Positions 1 to 8,891 are shown, counted from the first letter of the stretch. The stretch is 64,000 nucleotides of DNA from an uncultured Acetatifactor sp. (GCA_910586435.1 CAJUGT010000001.1:1-64000); one strand, 5' to 3'. A program made the numbers and translations. Notes: a model not told the origin generated them from the sequence alone.

Positions 1-96
1 ATAATATATTTTGGTAAATTATACCACAATTTGTCGATTATGTATAGAGAGGAATATATGTTTTAAAACTAATGAAATACAAAAATAATACTTCTG

Positions 97-150
97 TATA
101 AAATACATTACTAACCAGTGTATTTTATAGAGCAGTCTTATTTAGCTCTA
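97..150. repeat. Two AT-rich inverted repeats downstream of the lipoprotein gene
   Basis: An 11-bp perfect inverted repeat pairs 97-107 with 119-129 (arm TATAAAATACA). A second, 6-bp repeat pairs 128-133 with 145-150 (arm TAGAGC). Both loops are 11 nt. They lie just past the stop of the minus-strand lipoprotein gene, so the likeliest role is a transcription stop for that gene. The T-run expected after a Rho-independent terminator is not clean on either strand. The rest of 1-187 is AT-rich and shows no gene. Confidence 0.5.
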
Positions 151-187
151 AATAACTAAACGGAAGGACGTGATTTCATTGAACTAA

Positions 188-775
188 TTATTCTTTTACA
201 TATTCAATGCAAAATACTTTATCATCTGCATTGATAAATGTTGTTACTACACCTTCTTCACTTGTGCAAATAACTTCATTATCATTTATTTCGTATGTTC
301 CATTTTCAGTATGAACTATTTCGTTGTTGGAAGTTACTGTGTATTCATAGGTTTTGTCTTCTTTAAAATTATATGTTAGAGACAAATCTCCTAGGGTATT
401 TGTTATAGTGGTGTCTTTATATGTTTTTGATAATACACCATTCCAAAAAACACCTATATAATTTTTATATAAAATTCCTAGTTGATACTCATCAAGTGTA
501 TTTTGACCCTCATATTCTGTTGTGTCAATTATGGTAATAAGTCCATTATCGTCAATTTTATAGATATAAAAATCTGAAATGCTTGTATTACCTTTACTAG
601 TTGTAGTTAAAAAATTATCAATAAAAGTTCCATCTTTGTTAAAGCTTACGTAATGTGTTTCGTCATATATATCAATGTACTTACCTGAAAGTTTTTGTTT
701 TTGTGATGAACAAGCTGATAGTCCTAATACAATTAAAAGCAACATAATAAAAGTAAAGGTGCGATTCTGTTTCAT
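188..775 (-). CDS. Small secreted lipoprotein, prophage cargo gene
   Basis: 195-residue protein with an N-terminal Lys/Arg stretch, a hydrophobic segment and a lipobox ending LSAC, so it should be diacylated at Cys and anchored outside the cytoplasmic membrane. The mature part has repeated 'GKYID..', 'F..DGTF' and 'G.YEI.D' strand patterns like lipocalin-type small lipoproteins. No specific function is recognised. An upstream ATG at 826 would add 17 residues. The ATG at 775 is preferred because it begins directly with the signal peptide and has AAAGGAG 12 nt upstream. It is transcribed against the tail genes and sits next to the tape-measure gene, which is typical of a lysogenic-conversion ('moron') gene. 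A terminator-like inverted repeat follows. Lipoprotein call is firm; the cargo role is inference. Confidence 0.8.
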   Translation of the reverse strand: MKQNRTFTFIMLLLIVLGLSACSSQKQKLSGKYIDIYDETHYVSFNKDGTFIDNFLTTTSKGNTSISDFYIYKIDDNGLITIIDTTEYEGQNTLDEYQLGILYKNYIGVFWNGVLSKTYKDTTITNTLGDLSLTYNFKEDKTYEYTVTSNNEIVHTENGTYEINDNEVICTSEEGVVTTFINADDKVFCIEYVKE

Positions 776-841
776 ATGATTTTCAATCTCCTTTGAAATT
801 TCTTTTCTTATTATACTGTAAAACAAAATAAAAATCTATAT

Positions 842-924
842 CTAACTCTCCACAAGTTAGAAAATACTGTCTCCACAACAGTATCGGTGTCTCCACAACA
901 CCATATCTGCTATCCACAAGCAGA
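842..924. ncRNA. Four tandem hairpins with a shared TCCACA loop
   Basis: Four consecutive stem-loops are visible: stems 842-846/856-860 (CTAAC), 864-870/878-884 (ATACTGT), 886-890/898-902 (GGTGT) and 906-910/920-924 (TCTGC). The stem sequences all differ, but each loop contains TCCACA at the same place (loops of 9, 7, 7 and 9 nt). Variable paired stems with a constant loop indicate a folded nucleic acid whose loop is recognised. On the minus strand the loops read TGTGGA. The block fills the gap between the divergent lipoprotein and tape-measure genes, ending 11 bases before the latter. The sense strand is unknown. A fifth hairpin of this type occurs at 7619-7637. Confidence 0.7.
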
Positions 925-935
925 AAAATAATAGT

Positions 936-3900
936 ATGATATTTAAAACATTAAACGGTGATTTAACAGTATTCAATAAGACATTGATTTCTACAAAGGA
1001 TCATTTAAAGTCATTGAAAACGGTAAACGCTACTGTTTATAATAAAAATGGTGCATTTAATCTACAGGGATTATTAGTAAATTCTTCACAGTCAGTAAGT
1101 ACATTCACAAAATTAAACAATGCATTTAAAGCATACAATGGAAACTTATCAAAATCTACACAATTACAAAATGCGTATGTTCAGGCAGTTGGAAAACAGA
1201 ATAACTCATTGGGTAATTATTTAGCAGGACTAAATGGGGCAAAAGCATCACTTGGAGGATATATAAAATCTCTTGTTGCTGCAAAAGCTGCCAGTATAGG
1301 GTTACAAGTAGCATCTGTTGCTCTTAATACAGCTATATCTATGGGAATCACACTTGCAATAAGTGCTTTAGTATCTCAAATATCTAAATGGATTCACGCA
1401 CAAGAAGAAGCAAGACAAAAGGCAATAGAACTTACTAATGCTTATAAAGAACAGAAAGATTCTCTTGATGCACAGATTGAAAAGTATAAAGAACTTAAAG
1501 AAAAACTTGACAACGGAAACCTATCTACTGATGAAACACGCTCTATCAAGGAACAATTATTAGAAATTCAAAAATCGTTAATTGAATCGTATGGTGATGA
1601 AGCATCTAATATTGATCTGGTTAATGGTAAATATAGAGAGCAATTAGGATTACTAAGTGAGTTATCAAAAGAAAAAGCAACCGATTATGTAACAGAAAAT
1701 AGAGATGTTTTCGCTGATGCTAAAGAAGCTTTGGAAAAAATAAGAACGTATAATGTCGGCACTGTTACAAGTTGGAACACATATGCGCCAGAAACAGAAG
1801 ACCAGAAAAAATTAATCGAGTATTTGGAAACATACAGTGATTTATTAGATTTGACATATTCTGGAGCAAGTCATGGTGGTGTAAGTGCTACTTCTGTAAA
1901 TTTATCTGTTAAGGCAAATGTTGCAAATGCAGATGAATTGATGCATCAACTCGCAGAAGATTTAGAAAAATATGGTAAAGATAATAATATTGACGTATCT
2001 GGTTTATTGGAAGGAATTTCTGGACAATTAAAGAAAACATGGACAGATGAATTAACAGATTATAAGACAGTTTATGACGAGTTCATGAAAGCGGAAGTTA
2101 TTCGTAACGACACTCTCCGTCCACTCTATCAACAATCCATTCAAGCTGTTGAAGACTATAATAATGCTCTTTCATCTGGTGAAGGTGTTGAAGATGCAAA
2201 AGCCAATTTGGATTCAGTACAACAGTCAGTACAAAATGCAACTGGAGAATTAGAAGGCTCTCAGGAAGTATTTGATGGTATTTATGATGGTATCAATAAA
2301 AATGCCGAAGCCGCATATCAGATGAGTCAGTCATTTGAAAATGATGAATCCGTAAAGGGATATGCTGAACAGCTAAAGGGGCTTACTGATATTGATTTAA
2401 AAGCAATAAATTTTGAAGATAATGTTCAAAGTCCTGGAGAAGAAGCGTTTGGTGCATTGATTGATATTCTTGGATTATCAGAAGATGAAGTACAAAATCT
2501 TATAGACAAACTTGTAGAACTTGGATATGTACAGGGTGAAGTTCAAGATTCAACCTCGAACATTGAAAACCCCATTTCATTATTTGACCAACTCACCAAA
2601 TCTGAGGAATCTCTGGATAAATTCCAGTCCAGCGTCAAATCCGCCGCAGACGCATATGCTACTCTCCTCACAGGTAACTACTCTTCCACTGACCTGTTAG
2701 ATTCCATCCAGGCAATCAACAAAGCCGCATCCGAGATGGGTAAATCTATTAACTGGGAAGAAATCGGATCATTAAACGAATTAAGTGAAACAATTGAATC
2801 CGTATCCCAAACTTACGCAGACAGCGTACTATCTGGTGCAGGAATCGACATAGACAGCAAATTGGGGAAGATGCTTGCTAATATCGTACAAGAAGCATAC
2901 AACTCAGAAACGGCGTTATCCAGCCTGAACACACAGATTGATTCATTACAGAGCGCATATGACAGTTTAACAGATATCGTTGAAACCTATAACGAAACCG
3001 GCTATGTCACATTTGACCAGCTTCAGACACTTCTTGCAATGGAGCCTCAGTACCTATCCTGCCTGATTGACGAGAATGGACAGTTGCAATTAAATCAGGA
3101 AGCGCTAACAGAATTAGCAAACCAACGCCTCAATGATGCAAGGGCACAAGTAATTGAACAGACAATAACAGAACTTGGTGAACTTGCCTTTAAAAATGAA
3201 CAGACCGCAATAGATAATAATAAGATGTCCCTCACCGATAACATGGAGACGCTCACCGATTATGAATTGAGGCTTACTGAGTTAATCCCAACAGTAGGAC
3301 TTGCTACGGATGAATTTGTCAAACTTTCCAATGCGATTCACGGTGCAATGAATGACGGCGCATCTGATGATGACATTGACAAAGTGATTGAAAACGCAGA
3401 AAAGAAGCTGAAGCTTGTTAATGATACCGCCGCAAATATTGCAAAAGGGAACCCTACCTTTGGGAAAATTGTAAGACCATCATCTTCTGGTAAAACAGAG
3501 ACATCTAAAAAAGAAACCACAGAGACATCTAAAAAAGAAACCACAGAAACCTTCAACTGGATAGAAACGCTGCTCTCCCGTGTCCAGAGAACCATCAAAA
3601 CACTGGGAAACACCGTGTCGTCCACATGGAAAAGCTGGACAACCAGAAACTCCGCCCTCACTTCTGAGTTATCGGAAGTAAGGAAAGAAATAGAGCTACA
3701 AAAATCAGCCTATGACAGCTACAAAGCCAAAGCTGACTCCATCAACCTGTCAGGACACTACAAAGAGCTGATTAGAAACGGCGCTCTCTCCATAGAGGAT
3801 GTTACAGACGACACCCTGAAAGAGCAAATCAAGGAATACAAAGAGTACTACGAGAAAGCCCTTGACTGTAAAGACGCCGTGTCAGAACTCCAAGACAAGC

Positions 3901-6386
3901 TGGCAGAGTTGTCCAAAACAAAATTTGACCACATCTCCACCCAATACGACGCCAAAATTCAGGACATAGACCATGCGGTAAACCTGATAAACGGCGAGCT
4001 TGAAAAGGCTGAGGAACTCAATCAAATCGCAGGGAACTCCTTCTATGAAGCCCTTATCTCCAATGAAAACGCAAGGATAGAATCCCTTACAAACGAATAC
4101 AAAGAAAAGCTTGCGGCAATGAACGAAGCCGTATCCTCCGGCACCATTAAAAGGGGTTCCGAAGCGTGGCAGGGAATGAAGTCAGACATTGACAGCGTGA
4201 CAGAATCCATCCAGGACGCCAATAATCAGATATTAAAATATGAAAACAGCCTCAAAGACATAGCGAAGCTCAAATTTGACAGCCTGGAAACCCAGTTTGA
4301 CAGCGCACTCAGTATCATAACCACGAGAATGTCACAGCTGGACAAACAGATTGCCCTTGTGGAGGAAGCGGGTTACTTAGCCGGGGAATCCTTCTACAAC
4401 GCCATGATAGAGTCCGAGAAGACACATACGGAAGCGCTGGTAAAAGAATACGAAGCGCTCTCCTCTTCCCTAAAAGAAGCCATGGAAAATGGAAGCGTCA
4501 CGAAATTCGACGAAACCTGGTATGATATGACAGGCAGCATCCATGACGTGGAAGACGCCCTCTTAGACGCCCAGACAGCGTTAATAAAGTATGGCAACAG
4601 CCTAAGAGAATTAAAATGGGATGTGTTTGACAGAACACAGGAATCCATCAGCGGGATAACACAAGAATCCGACTTCCTGATTGACTTCATGGAAAAGAAC
4701 AATAAACTCCACAACGAAAACGGAACCTTTAATGACAGAGGATTATCCGTGCAGGGATTACACGCCATCAACTACGACGTCTATCTGAGACAGGCGGAAG
4801 AATACGCCAACGCCATCAAAGTAATCAACGGCGAGTTAGCGAATGACCCCAACAACACAAAGCTTCAAGACAGGTACAAAGAATTACTCAATCTCCAAAG
4901 AGAAGCCGTGTTAAGCGCAGAGGACGAAAAGAGCGCCATCAAGGATTTAATCTCTGAGGGCTATGACAAGATGCTGTCCTTCCTTGACAAGCTGATATCA
5001 GCGAGGAAGAAAGCCCTAAGCGAGGAAAAGAGCCTCCACGACTACGAGAAAACCATAGCGGAACAGACAGCGGAAGTGGCCAAATACCAGAAAATCCTTG
5101 ACGCCTACAAAGGGGACGACTCCGAAGGCATGAAGGCTACCATCCAGAAAGCCCAGGAAAGCCTGACAAAAGCCCAGGAAGAGCTAAACGAGACTGAGTA
5201 CGACAAATACCTGTCAGACCAGGAAGCCCTCCTTGACACCTTTAGAACCGAGTTAGAGGAATGGGTCAATATCCGCTTAGACGACATCAACGGATTGCTC
5301 CAACAGGCCATAGAAGCCACCAACGCCAACGCCCAGGCAATCAGCGGGCAAATCAACACGGACTTAACGGCGGTGGGAATGACCCTCACGGAAAGCCTCG
5401 CCAAAATATTTGAGATAGACTACAGCGGCGGAATGAAAGAAATCGTGTCAGGGTTCTTTGGAAGCGACGGAAACTTCTCCACGGCAATGACAACGGTAAA
5501 CACCGCCATAGGGGAGATAAAAGCCAAATCCGACGAAATCAAAGTATCCACAGACCAGGTAAGCAATATCCTGAATCAAAGATTCCCAGAACTGACACAA
5601 TCCATGCCAAGCCTCACGGAGACAAACAATAAAATAACCGACGTGACAAACGCCATAGGGCTTGTAAAGGAAGCCATAACAGCGATCCACACGGACATGG
5701 CGAAACTGGAGCTGGACTTGCCAGACTATGGAGGAAACAACGACGACAACGATGACGACAACGACAATGACTGGGACAACAACTGGAACGACAACACCCT
5801 TCCCGCCCCGGCCACGCCAACCGCTCCACCAGAAAACAATAAAACAACAGCCTCCAAACCCCAGGCTACCGTAACAGTCACGCAGAAGCCAAAGGAGGAA
5901 GGCCCAGGACATGGTGACAGACCTGGTTTGGAGGTGGAGGCCAAATACTTCTACAAAAACGGCGTCCGCAAAGTGCCAGAAGACCAGCTGGCGGAAACCC
6001 AGGAAGACGGGACAGAATATATCCTATCCCCATCCAGGGGCGGCATGATTACCCCATTGCGCAAAGGGGACGGCGTAATGACAGCCGAGCAGTCAGAAAG
6101 ACTCTTCCAGCTCTCGCAGCTGCCACCTGACGAGCTTAGAAACCTCCTGTTCCCGGACTACGTGCCAGACCCTCCCCTGAAAAACCTGTTCAAGCAGGAC
6201 ATGACAACAGTGAACCAGAATGCCACAAGCAACAATGACGTGACAGTCAATATCACAATACCGAACATAACAAATAAAGACGAGTTCAGGGAATTCTTAC
6301 GCTCAAACGAAAGCACCAGGTATATACTAGAAGCAGTTTCAGACAAATACCTGGATAGGAACAGCTATAGAAGGCTTAGGTATTGA
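936..6386 (+). CDS. Phage tail tape measure protein
   Basis: 1816-residue protein with the composition of a siphophage tape measure: long alpha-helical coiled-coil stretches, one hydrophobic segment near residues 117-152 and a C-terminal region with an Asp/Asn-rich linker (about residues 1598-1620) and a Pro/Thr stretch. Such proteins set tail length inside the tail tube and are ejected with the DNA. Two tandem copies of a unit of about 115 residues occupy roughly residues 994-1225, and a 24-bp direct repeat lies near 3495-3545. The start at 936 has no convincing Shine-Dalgarno and follows the hairpin block directly. Base composition changes abruptly near 2560-2600, from AT-rich to clearly GC-richer with C-ending codons, suggesting a mosaic gene. 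Distal-tail genes follow downstream, which supports the call. Confidence 0.9.
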   Translation: MIFKTLNGDLTVFNKTLISTKDHLKSLKTVNATVYNKNGAFNLQGLLVNSSQSVSTFTKLNNAFKAYNGNLSKSTQLQNAYVQAVGKQNNSLGNYLAGLNGAKASLGGYIKSLVAAKAASIGLQVASVALNTAISMGITLAISALVSQISKWIHAQEEARQKAIELTNAYKEQKDSLDAQIEKYKELKEKLDNGNLSTDETRSIKEQLLEIQKSLIESYGDEASNIDLVNGKYREQLGLLSELSKEKATDYVTENRDVFADAKEALEKIRTYNVGTVTSWNTYAPETEDQKKLIEYLETYSDLLDLTYSGASHGGVSATSVNLSVKANVANADELMHQLAEDLEKYGKDNNIDVSGLLEGISGQLKKTWTDELTDYKTVYDEFMKAEVIRNDTLRPLYQQSIQAVEDYNNALSSGEGVEDAKANLDSVQQSVQNATGELEGSQEVFDGIYDGINKNAEAAYQMSQSFENDESVKGYAEQLKGLTDIDLKAINFEDNVQSPGEEAFGALIDILGLSEDEVQNLIDKLVELGYVQGEVQDSTSNIENPISLFDQLTKSEESLDKFQSSVKSAADAYATLLTGNYSSTDLLDSIQAINKAASEMGKSINWEEIGSLNELSETIESVSQTYADSVLSGAGIDIDSKLGKMLANIVQEAYNSETALSSLNTQIDSLQSAYDSLTDIVETYNETGYVTFDQLQTLLAMEPQYLSCLIDENGQLQLNQEALTELANQRLNDARAQVIEQTITELGELAFKNEQTAIDNNKMSLTDNMETLTDYELRLTELIPTVGLATDEFVKLSNAIHGAMNDGASDDDIDKVIENAEKKLKLVNDTAANIAKGNPTFGKIVRPSSSGKTETSKKETTETSKKETTETFNWIETLLSRVQRTIKTLGNTVSSTWKSWTTRNSALTSELSEVRKEIELQKSAYDSYKAKADSINLSGHYKELIRNGALSIEDVTDDTLKEQIKEYKEYYEKALDCKDAVSELQDKLAELSKTKFDHISTQYDAKIQDIDHAVNLINGELEKAEELNQIAGNSFYEALISNENARIESLTNEYKEKLAAMNEAVSSGTIKRGSEAWQGMKSDIDSVTESIQDANNQILKYENSLKDIAKLKFDSLETQFDSALSIITTRMSQLDKQIALVEEAGYLAGESFYNAMIESEKTHTEALVKEYEALSSSLKEAMENGSVTKFDETWYDMTGSIHDVEDALLDAQTALIKYGNSLRELKWDVFDRTQESISGITQESDFLIDFMEKNNKLHNENGTFNDRGLSVQGLHAINYDVYLRQAEEYANAIKVINGELANDPNNTKLQDRYKELLNLQREAVLSAEDEKSAIKDLISEGYDKMLSFLDKLISARKKALSEEKSLHDYEKTIAEQTAEVAKYQKILDAYKGDDSEGMKATIQKAQESLTKAQEELNETEYDKYLSDQEALLDTFRTELEEWVNIRLDDINGLLQQAIEATNANAQAISGQINTDLTAVGMTLTESLAKIFEIDYSGGMKEIVSGFFGSDGNFSTAMTTVNTAIGEIKAKSDEIKVSTDQVSNILNQRFPELTQSMPSLTETNNKITDVTNAIGLVKEAITAIHTDMAKLELDLPDYGGNNDDNDDDNDNDWDNNWNDNTLPAPATPTAPPENNKTTASKPQATVTVTQKPKEEGPGHGDRPGLEVEAKYFYKNGVRKVPEDQLAETQEDGTEYILSPSRGGMITPLRKGDGVMTAEQSERLFQLSQLPPDELRNLLFPDYVPDPPLKNLFKQDMTTVNQNATSNNDVTVNITIPNITNKDEFREFLRSNESTRYILEAVSDKYLDRNSYRRLRY

Positions 6387-6396
6387 CCCAGCCAAC

Positions 6397-6420
6397 GGGC
6401 AGTATGAAAATGTACTGCCC
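6397..6420 (+). terminator. Hairpin after the tape measure gene
   Basis: An 8-bp perfect stem (GGGCAGTA at 6397-6404, TACTGCCC at 6413-6420) with an 8-nt loop starts 10 bases after the tape-measure stop codon. Only a poor T-run follows (TGTTATAT), so it may be a weak terminator or an mRNA-stabilising hairpin rather than a full stop. The next gene starts 35 bases later. Confidence 0.45.
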
Positions 6421-6455
6421 TGTTATATACAAGTTAAAAAAATGGAGGGAAATAC

Positions 6456-6755
6456 ATGAAAGAATTAACAGCTAAAAACGGGGACGTGGCAACAATGGAG
6501 CGTGTATATGATGCCTTCGATAAATTATCGTATGGCACATGCTATGAAGCGGTGGAAGCTTACTTCACAAACGCAAAACTCTTTTGTGAGGAACTGGATA
6601 TAGATAACGCAGCCACCAGCCTTATGGATATAGCAGCCATATGTGCCGTACAGGAACCCATCATGCGCATAGTGAGGGCAACCCTATGCGATTTATTGGG
6701 GATAAAGGAAACAGACACTAGAACAAAGCAAAAAGAAGGAAACCAATTTGAATAG
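6456..6755 (+). CDS. Small phage protein of unknown function
   Basis: 99 residues, with TGGAGGG as ribosome site 9 nt before the ATG. The sequence is acidic and mostly helical with a Cys-containing core and no membrane segment. I recognise no family. Position between tape measure and distal tail protein suggests a tail-associated or conserved structural accessory protein. The stop codon overlaps a possible TTG start (6748) of the following ORF, so the two may be translationally coupled. Confidence 0.65.
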   Translation: MKELTAKNGDVATMERVYDAFDKLSYGTCYEAVEAYFTNAKLFCEELDIDNAATSLMDIAAICAVQEPIMRIVRATLCDLLGIKETDTRTKQKEGNQFE

Positions 6756-6783
6756 GCTTATATCATCACCACGGGAAGAAGTT

Positions 6784-7002
6784 ATGAACATAATTATTTA
6801 TAACAATAATAAAACTGCCACACAAAACGAACAACAGCCAAAAACAAAACAGGAAAATGAAAATGAGCACGAACGGAGAATTGTGTTCTATGGCATCTCA
6901 TCAGGGTGGACTAACGCAAATAAATATTGCAATCATGCAGATTTCTCCCCAACATCAGTTAATAAAATTAATATTCCTTTAGGAAATGTCCCAAAACGTT
7001 AG
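6784..7002 (+). CDS. Small Asn/Gln-rich phage ORF, possibly truncated
   Basis: 72 residues from ATG 6784 (weak GGGAAGAAG ribosome site), or 84 residues from TTG 6748, which has AAGGA upstream. The N-terminal half is low-complexity Asn/Gln/Glu/Lys; the rest shows no recognised domain. The last 35 bases overlap the 3' end of the convergent Cys-cluster gene, so the reading frame may run into inserted cargo DNA and no longer have its original C-terminus. Coding status is uncertain. Confidence 0.4.
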   Translation: MNIIIYNNNKTATQNEQQPKTKQENENEHERRIVFYGISSGWTNANKYCNHADFSPTSVNKINIPLGNVPKR

Positions 7003-7522
7003 ATAAACAAACTTGACTATCACATACAATAGATTTTTCTTCATAATTACGATACCAATGGTTTAATAATAAATAAAATGTAAATGTATTACCATCTGGT
7101 AATTTAATGAATAACTGAGACAAGTCAACTCCATTACATGAAATAGAAGTCGGTATTAAAAATGAGCAATCTTTTTTATATGGGGAATAATGTATGCGCT
7201 TATCTGCCCCATATATCGCTTGGTAAGGTGTAAAAATGCAATTAAGCGGTCTAATATTATGAATTAAACACTTATCATTTGTACGGAAATAACATAATGA
7301 CTTTCTTTTATAATGTAGTTTAACTTCATCGAAAACAATGGGATTTTCAAAGAGAAACTTTTTTATAATATTCCATTCGTAATTATATATAGTTATATCT
7401 GCACCAATACAGCAATGTCCAGAGTTAGGACATTTGATGCATTGTTTCCATTTTGGTTCAATTTCATGTAATTGTGAAATTTGTGATATTAGTACTTCTC
7501 TAATTTGTTCGTATGTATACAT
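6968..7522 (-). CDS. YkgJ-type cysteine-cluster protein (prophage cargo)
   Basis: 184 residues with the Cys pattern of the YkgJ/UPF0153 zinc- or iron-chelating family: C-x2-C, then H-C-C after a short spacer (about residues 28-38), a mid-protein Cys pair and a conserved 'RPL.C' Cys. These proteins are thought to bind a metal or Fe-S cluster; their biochemical role is mostly unknown. The start has GAGGG 6-7 nt upstream. It runs against the surrounding tail genes and is AT-rich, as expected for a cargo gene acquired by the phage. Its upstream side faces the hairpin/attenuator-like region at 7614-7677. Family call by eye; function not inferred. Confidence 0.7.
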   Translation of the reverse strand: MYTYEQIREVLISQISQLHEIEPKWKQCIKCPNSGHCCIGADITIYNYEWNIIKKFLFENPIVFDEVKLHYKRKSLCYFRTNDKCLIHNIRPLNCIFTPYQAIYGADKRIHYSPYKKDCSFLIPTSISCNGVDLSQLFIKLPDGNTFTFYLLLNHWYRNYEEKSIVCDSQVCLSNVLGHFLKEY

Positions 7523-7613
7523 ATATATCCCTCAGAATTTGTTAATATATTTTACCATACGACTATATCTGTGTATAGCCTAAACATTAGTTCTTTTAAA
7601 AAGGAAGTGGTTA

Positions 7614-7677
7614 AACCCGCAACCCTCCACAAGTTGCAAATGCTTCACAAGGGTTACAGTATACCACTGCAGCCCTT
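7614..7677 (+). promoter_or_regulatory. TCCACA-loop hairpin with mutually exclusive stems
   Basis: A hairpin with stem GCAAC (7619-7623/7633-7637) has the loop CCTCCACAA, matching the four hairpins at 842-924. It is enclosed by a possible stem AACCC (7614-7618) with GGGTT (7651-7655). The latter overlaps AAGGG (7649-7653), which can instead pair with CCCTT (7673-7677) around an inner CAGT/ACTG stem and runs into TTTTT, like a Rho-independent terminator. The two pairings exclude each other, so the segment resembles an attenuator or protein-controlled switch ahead of the gene at 7733. Sense strand and function are inference. Confidence 0.5.
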
Positions 7678-7732
7678 TTTGATTGCGGATATCAACAAAA
7701 GTAATAGTAATTTTTTGAAAGGAGAACCCCAC

Positions 7733-8008
7733 ATGTTAAAAGAAAGAAGGATCGAATTACAGGCAAAAACTATCAGGCGCTTACAGGAAGACAACATCCG
7801 CCTGAATGCCGAGAATAAAGAATTAAAACGGAAACTGCGTGGACAGGCCAAAGTGGTACAGGCCGCTGAGGCATACAGGAATGAACATCAGAAAGTATTG
7901 AGTGCTTTAAATGAAGCGAAGGAAAGGTATAATGAAGCGGTTATGGAGGTAGTGGCCGAGAAGAAAAGGTACAGGAAAGAGTTTGAGGAATGTTTGAGGG
8001 GGATGTGA
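7733..8008 (+). CDS. Small coiled-coil phage protein
   Basis: 91 residues, start at ATG 7733 chosen because AAAGGAG lies 8 nt upstream; the open frame extends further upstream but crosses the hairpin region and has no ribosome site. The sequence is highly charged and almost entirely heptad-like (rich in Glu, Lys, Arg, Leu), indicating a parallel coiled coil with no globular domain. It lies between cargo DNA and the distal tail gene. It could be a scaffold or tail-assembly helper. No family recognised. Confidence 0.7.
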   Translation: MLKERRIELQAKTIRRLQEDNIRLNAENKELKRKLRGQAKVVQAAEAYRNEHQKVLSALNEAKERYNEAVMEVVAEKKRYRKEFEECLRGM

Positions 8009-8069
8009 ACAAAAATATAGCAAAATATAAAAAGCATAGAGATATTCGCAGGGAAAGGAGAATTTTTAT

Positions 8070-8891
8070 ATGGTAGATTTTTCTTACCATGATGAAAAAC
8101 TGTCAGACTATGGATGTATTGTAGCAAATATTAATACTGGTACCCAAAACTCAGTACAGCTTGGCACCGCTATTCAGCTTGATACTATAAAAACAAGACA
8201 AAACTATACTAATAAGATTATAAACGTAACATATAATGATGTGATTACCGCTACTTTTGATATATGCAAAAATCCGTGTCTATATAAAACACAACGGGAA
8301 TTGGCATTTTCAGATGGCGAAATCTCCCATTTTATGCGCTGGCTGAACCAGAAGCAATATTATAAATTCAAACCCATTTATAAAGATGGAATGTATTCTG
8401 ATTTATATTTTTATGGGACTTTTACATCTGTCTCTGCTATATTATTTAATGGGAATGTAATCGGATTTACTCTTACCTTTACCTCCAATTCTCCTTTCGG
8501 ATATGTTGACGATAAAGAATTTATGGTATCGTTACATGAGAATAACAGACAGTTTATATTTTTCGATGACTCTGACGAAATAGGAAATTTATATCCTTAC
8601 TTTTTTCAATTAGAATGCCTTGCGGCTGGGAAATTGTTAATTGAGAACAATCTGGATAGAGAAAATACTATTATAAATAATTGTGCGCAAAATGAAATTA
8701 TTACGATGGATTGCGCTAATAAAATTATACAATCCTCAAAATCACATCCTACTTTATACAATGATTTCAATTACCATTATCCTAGAATCATCAACAATAT
8801 GGAGAACAGGCGCAATCTGTTTACCATATCCCTTCCATGCAACATTACAATAAGATACGCTCCTACAAGAAAGGCGGGGATTATTATATGA
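8070..8891 (+). CDS. Phage distal tail protein (Dit-like)
   Basis: 273 residues. The N-terminal half has the features of siphophage distal tail proteins (SPP1 gp19.1 / Sipho_tail family): an early '.DYG.' motif, the 'R...T..I.V.Y...T.TF.I.KNP' strand series and the 'F..WL......F' motif around residues 90-100. Dit forms the hexameric ring joining tail tube to baseplate. It has GGAAAGGAGAA upstream, follows the tape measure in the usual order and overlaps the next gene by 4 bases (ATGA), so the two are translationally coupled. The C-terminal part is less conserved-looking and may carry a receptor-binding fold. Confidence 0.85.
   Translation: MVDFSYHDEKLSDYGCIVANINTGTQNSVQLGTAIQLDTIKTRQNYTNKIINVTYNDVITATFDICKNPCLYKTQRELAFSDGEISHFMRWLNQKQYYKFKPIYKDGMYSDLYFYGTFTSVSAILFNGNVIGFTLTFTSNSPFGYVDDKEFMVSLHENNRQFIFFDDSDEIGNLYPYFFQLECLAAGKLLIENNLDRENTIINNCAQNEIITMDCANKIIQSSKSHPTLYNDFNYHYPRIINNMENRRNLFTISLPCNITIRYAPTRKAGIII

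Noticed and set aside
842..924. CRISPR array
   Set aside because: The units are hairpins with differing stems and no equal-length spacers or long repeats.
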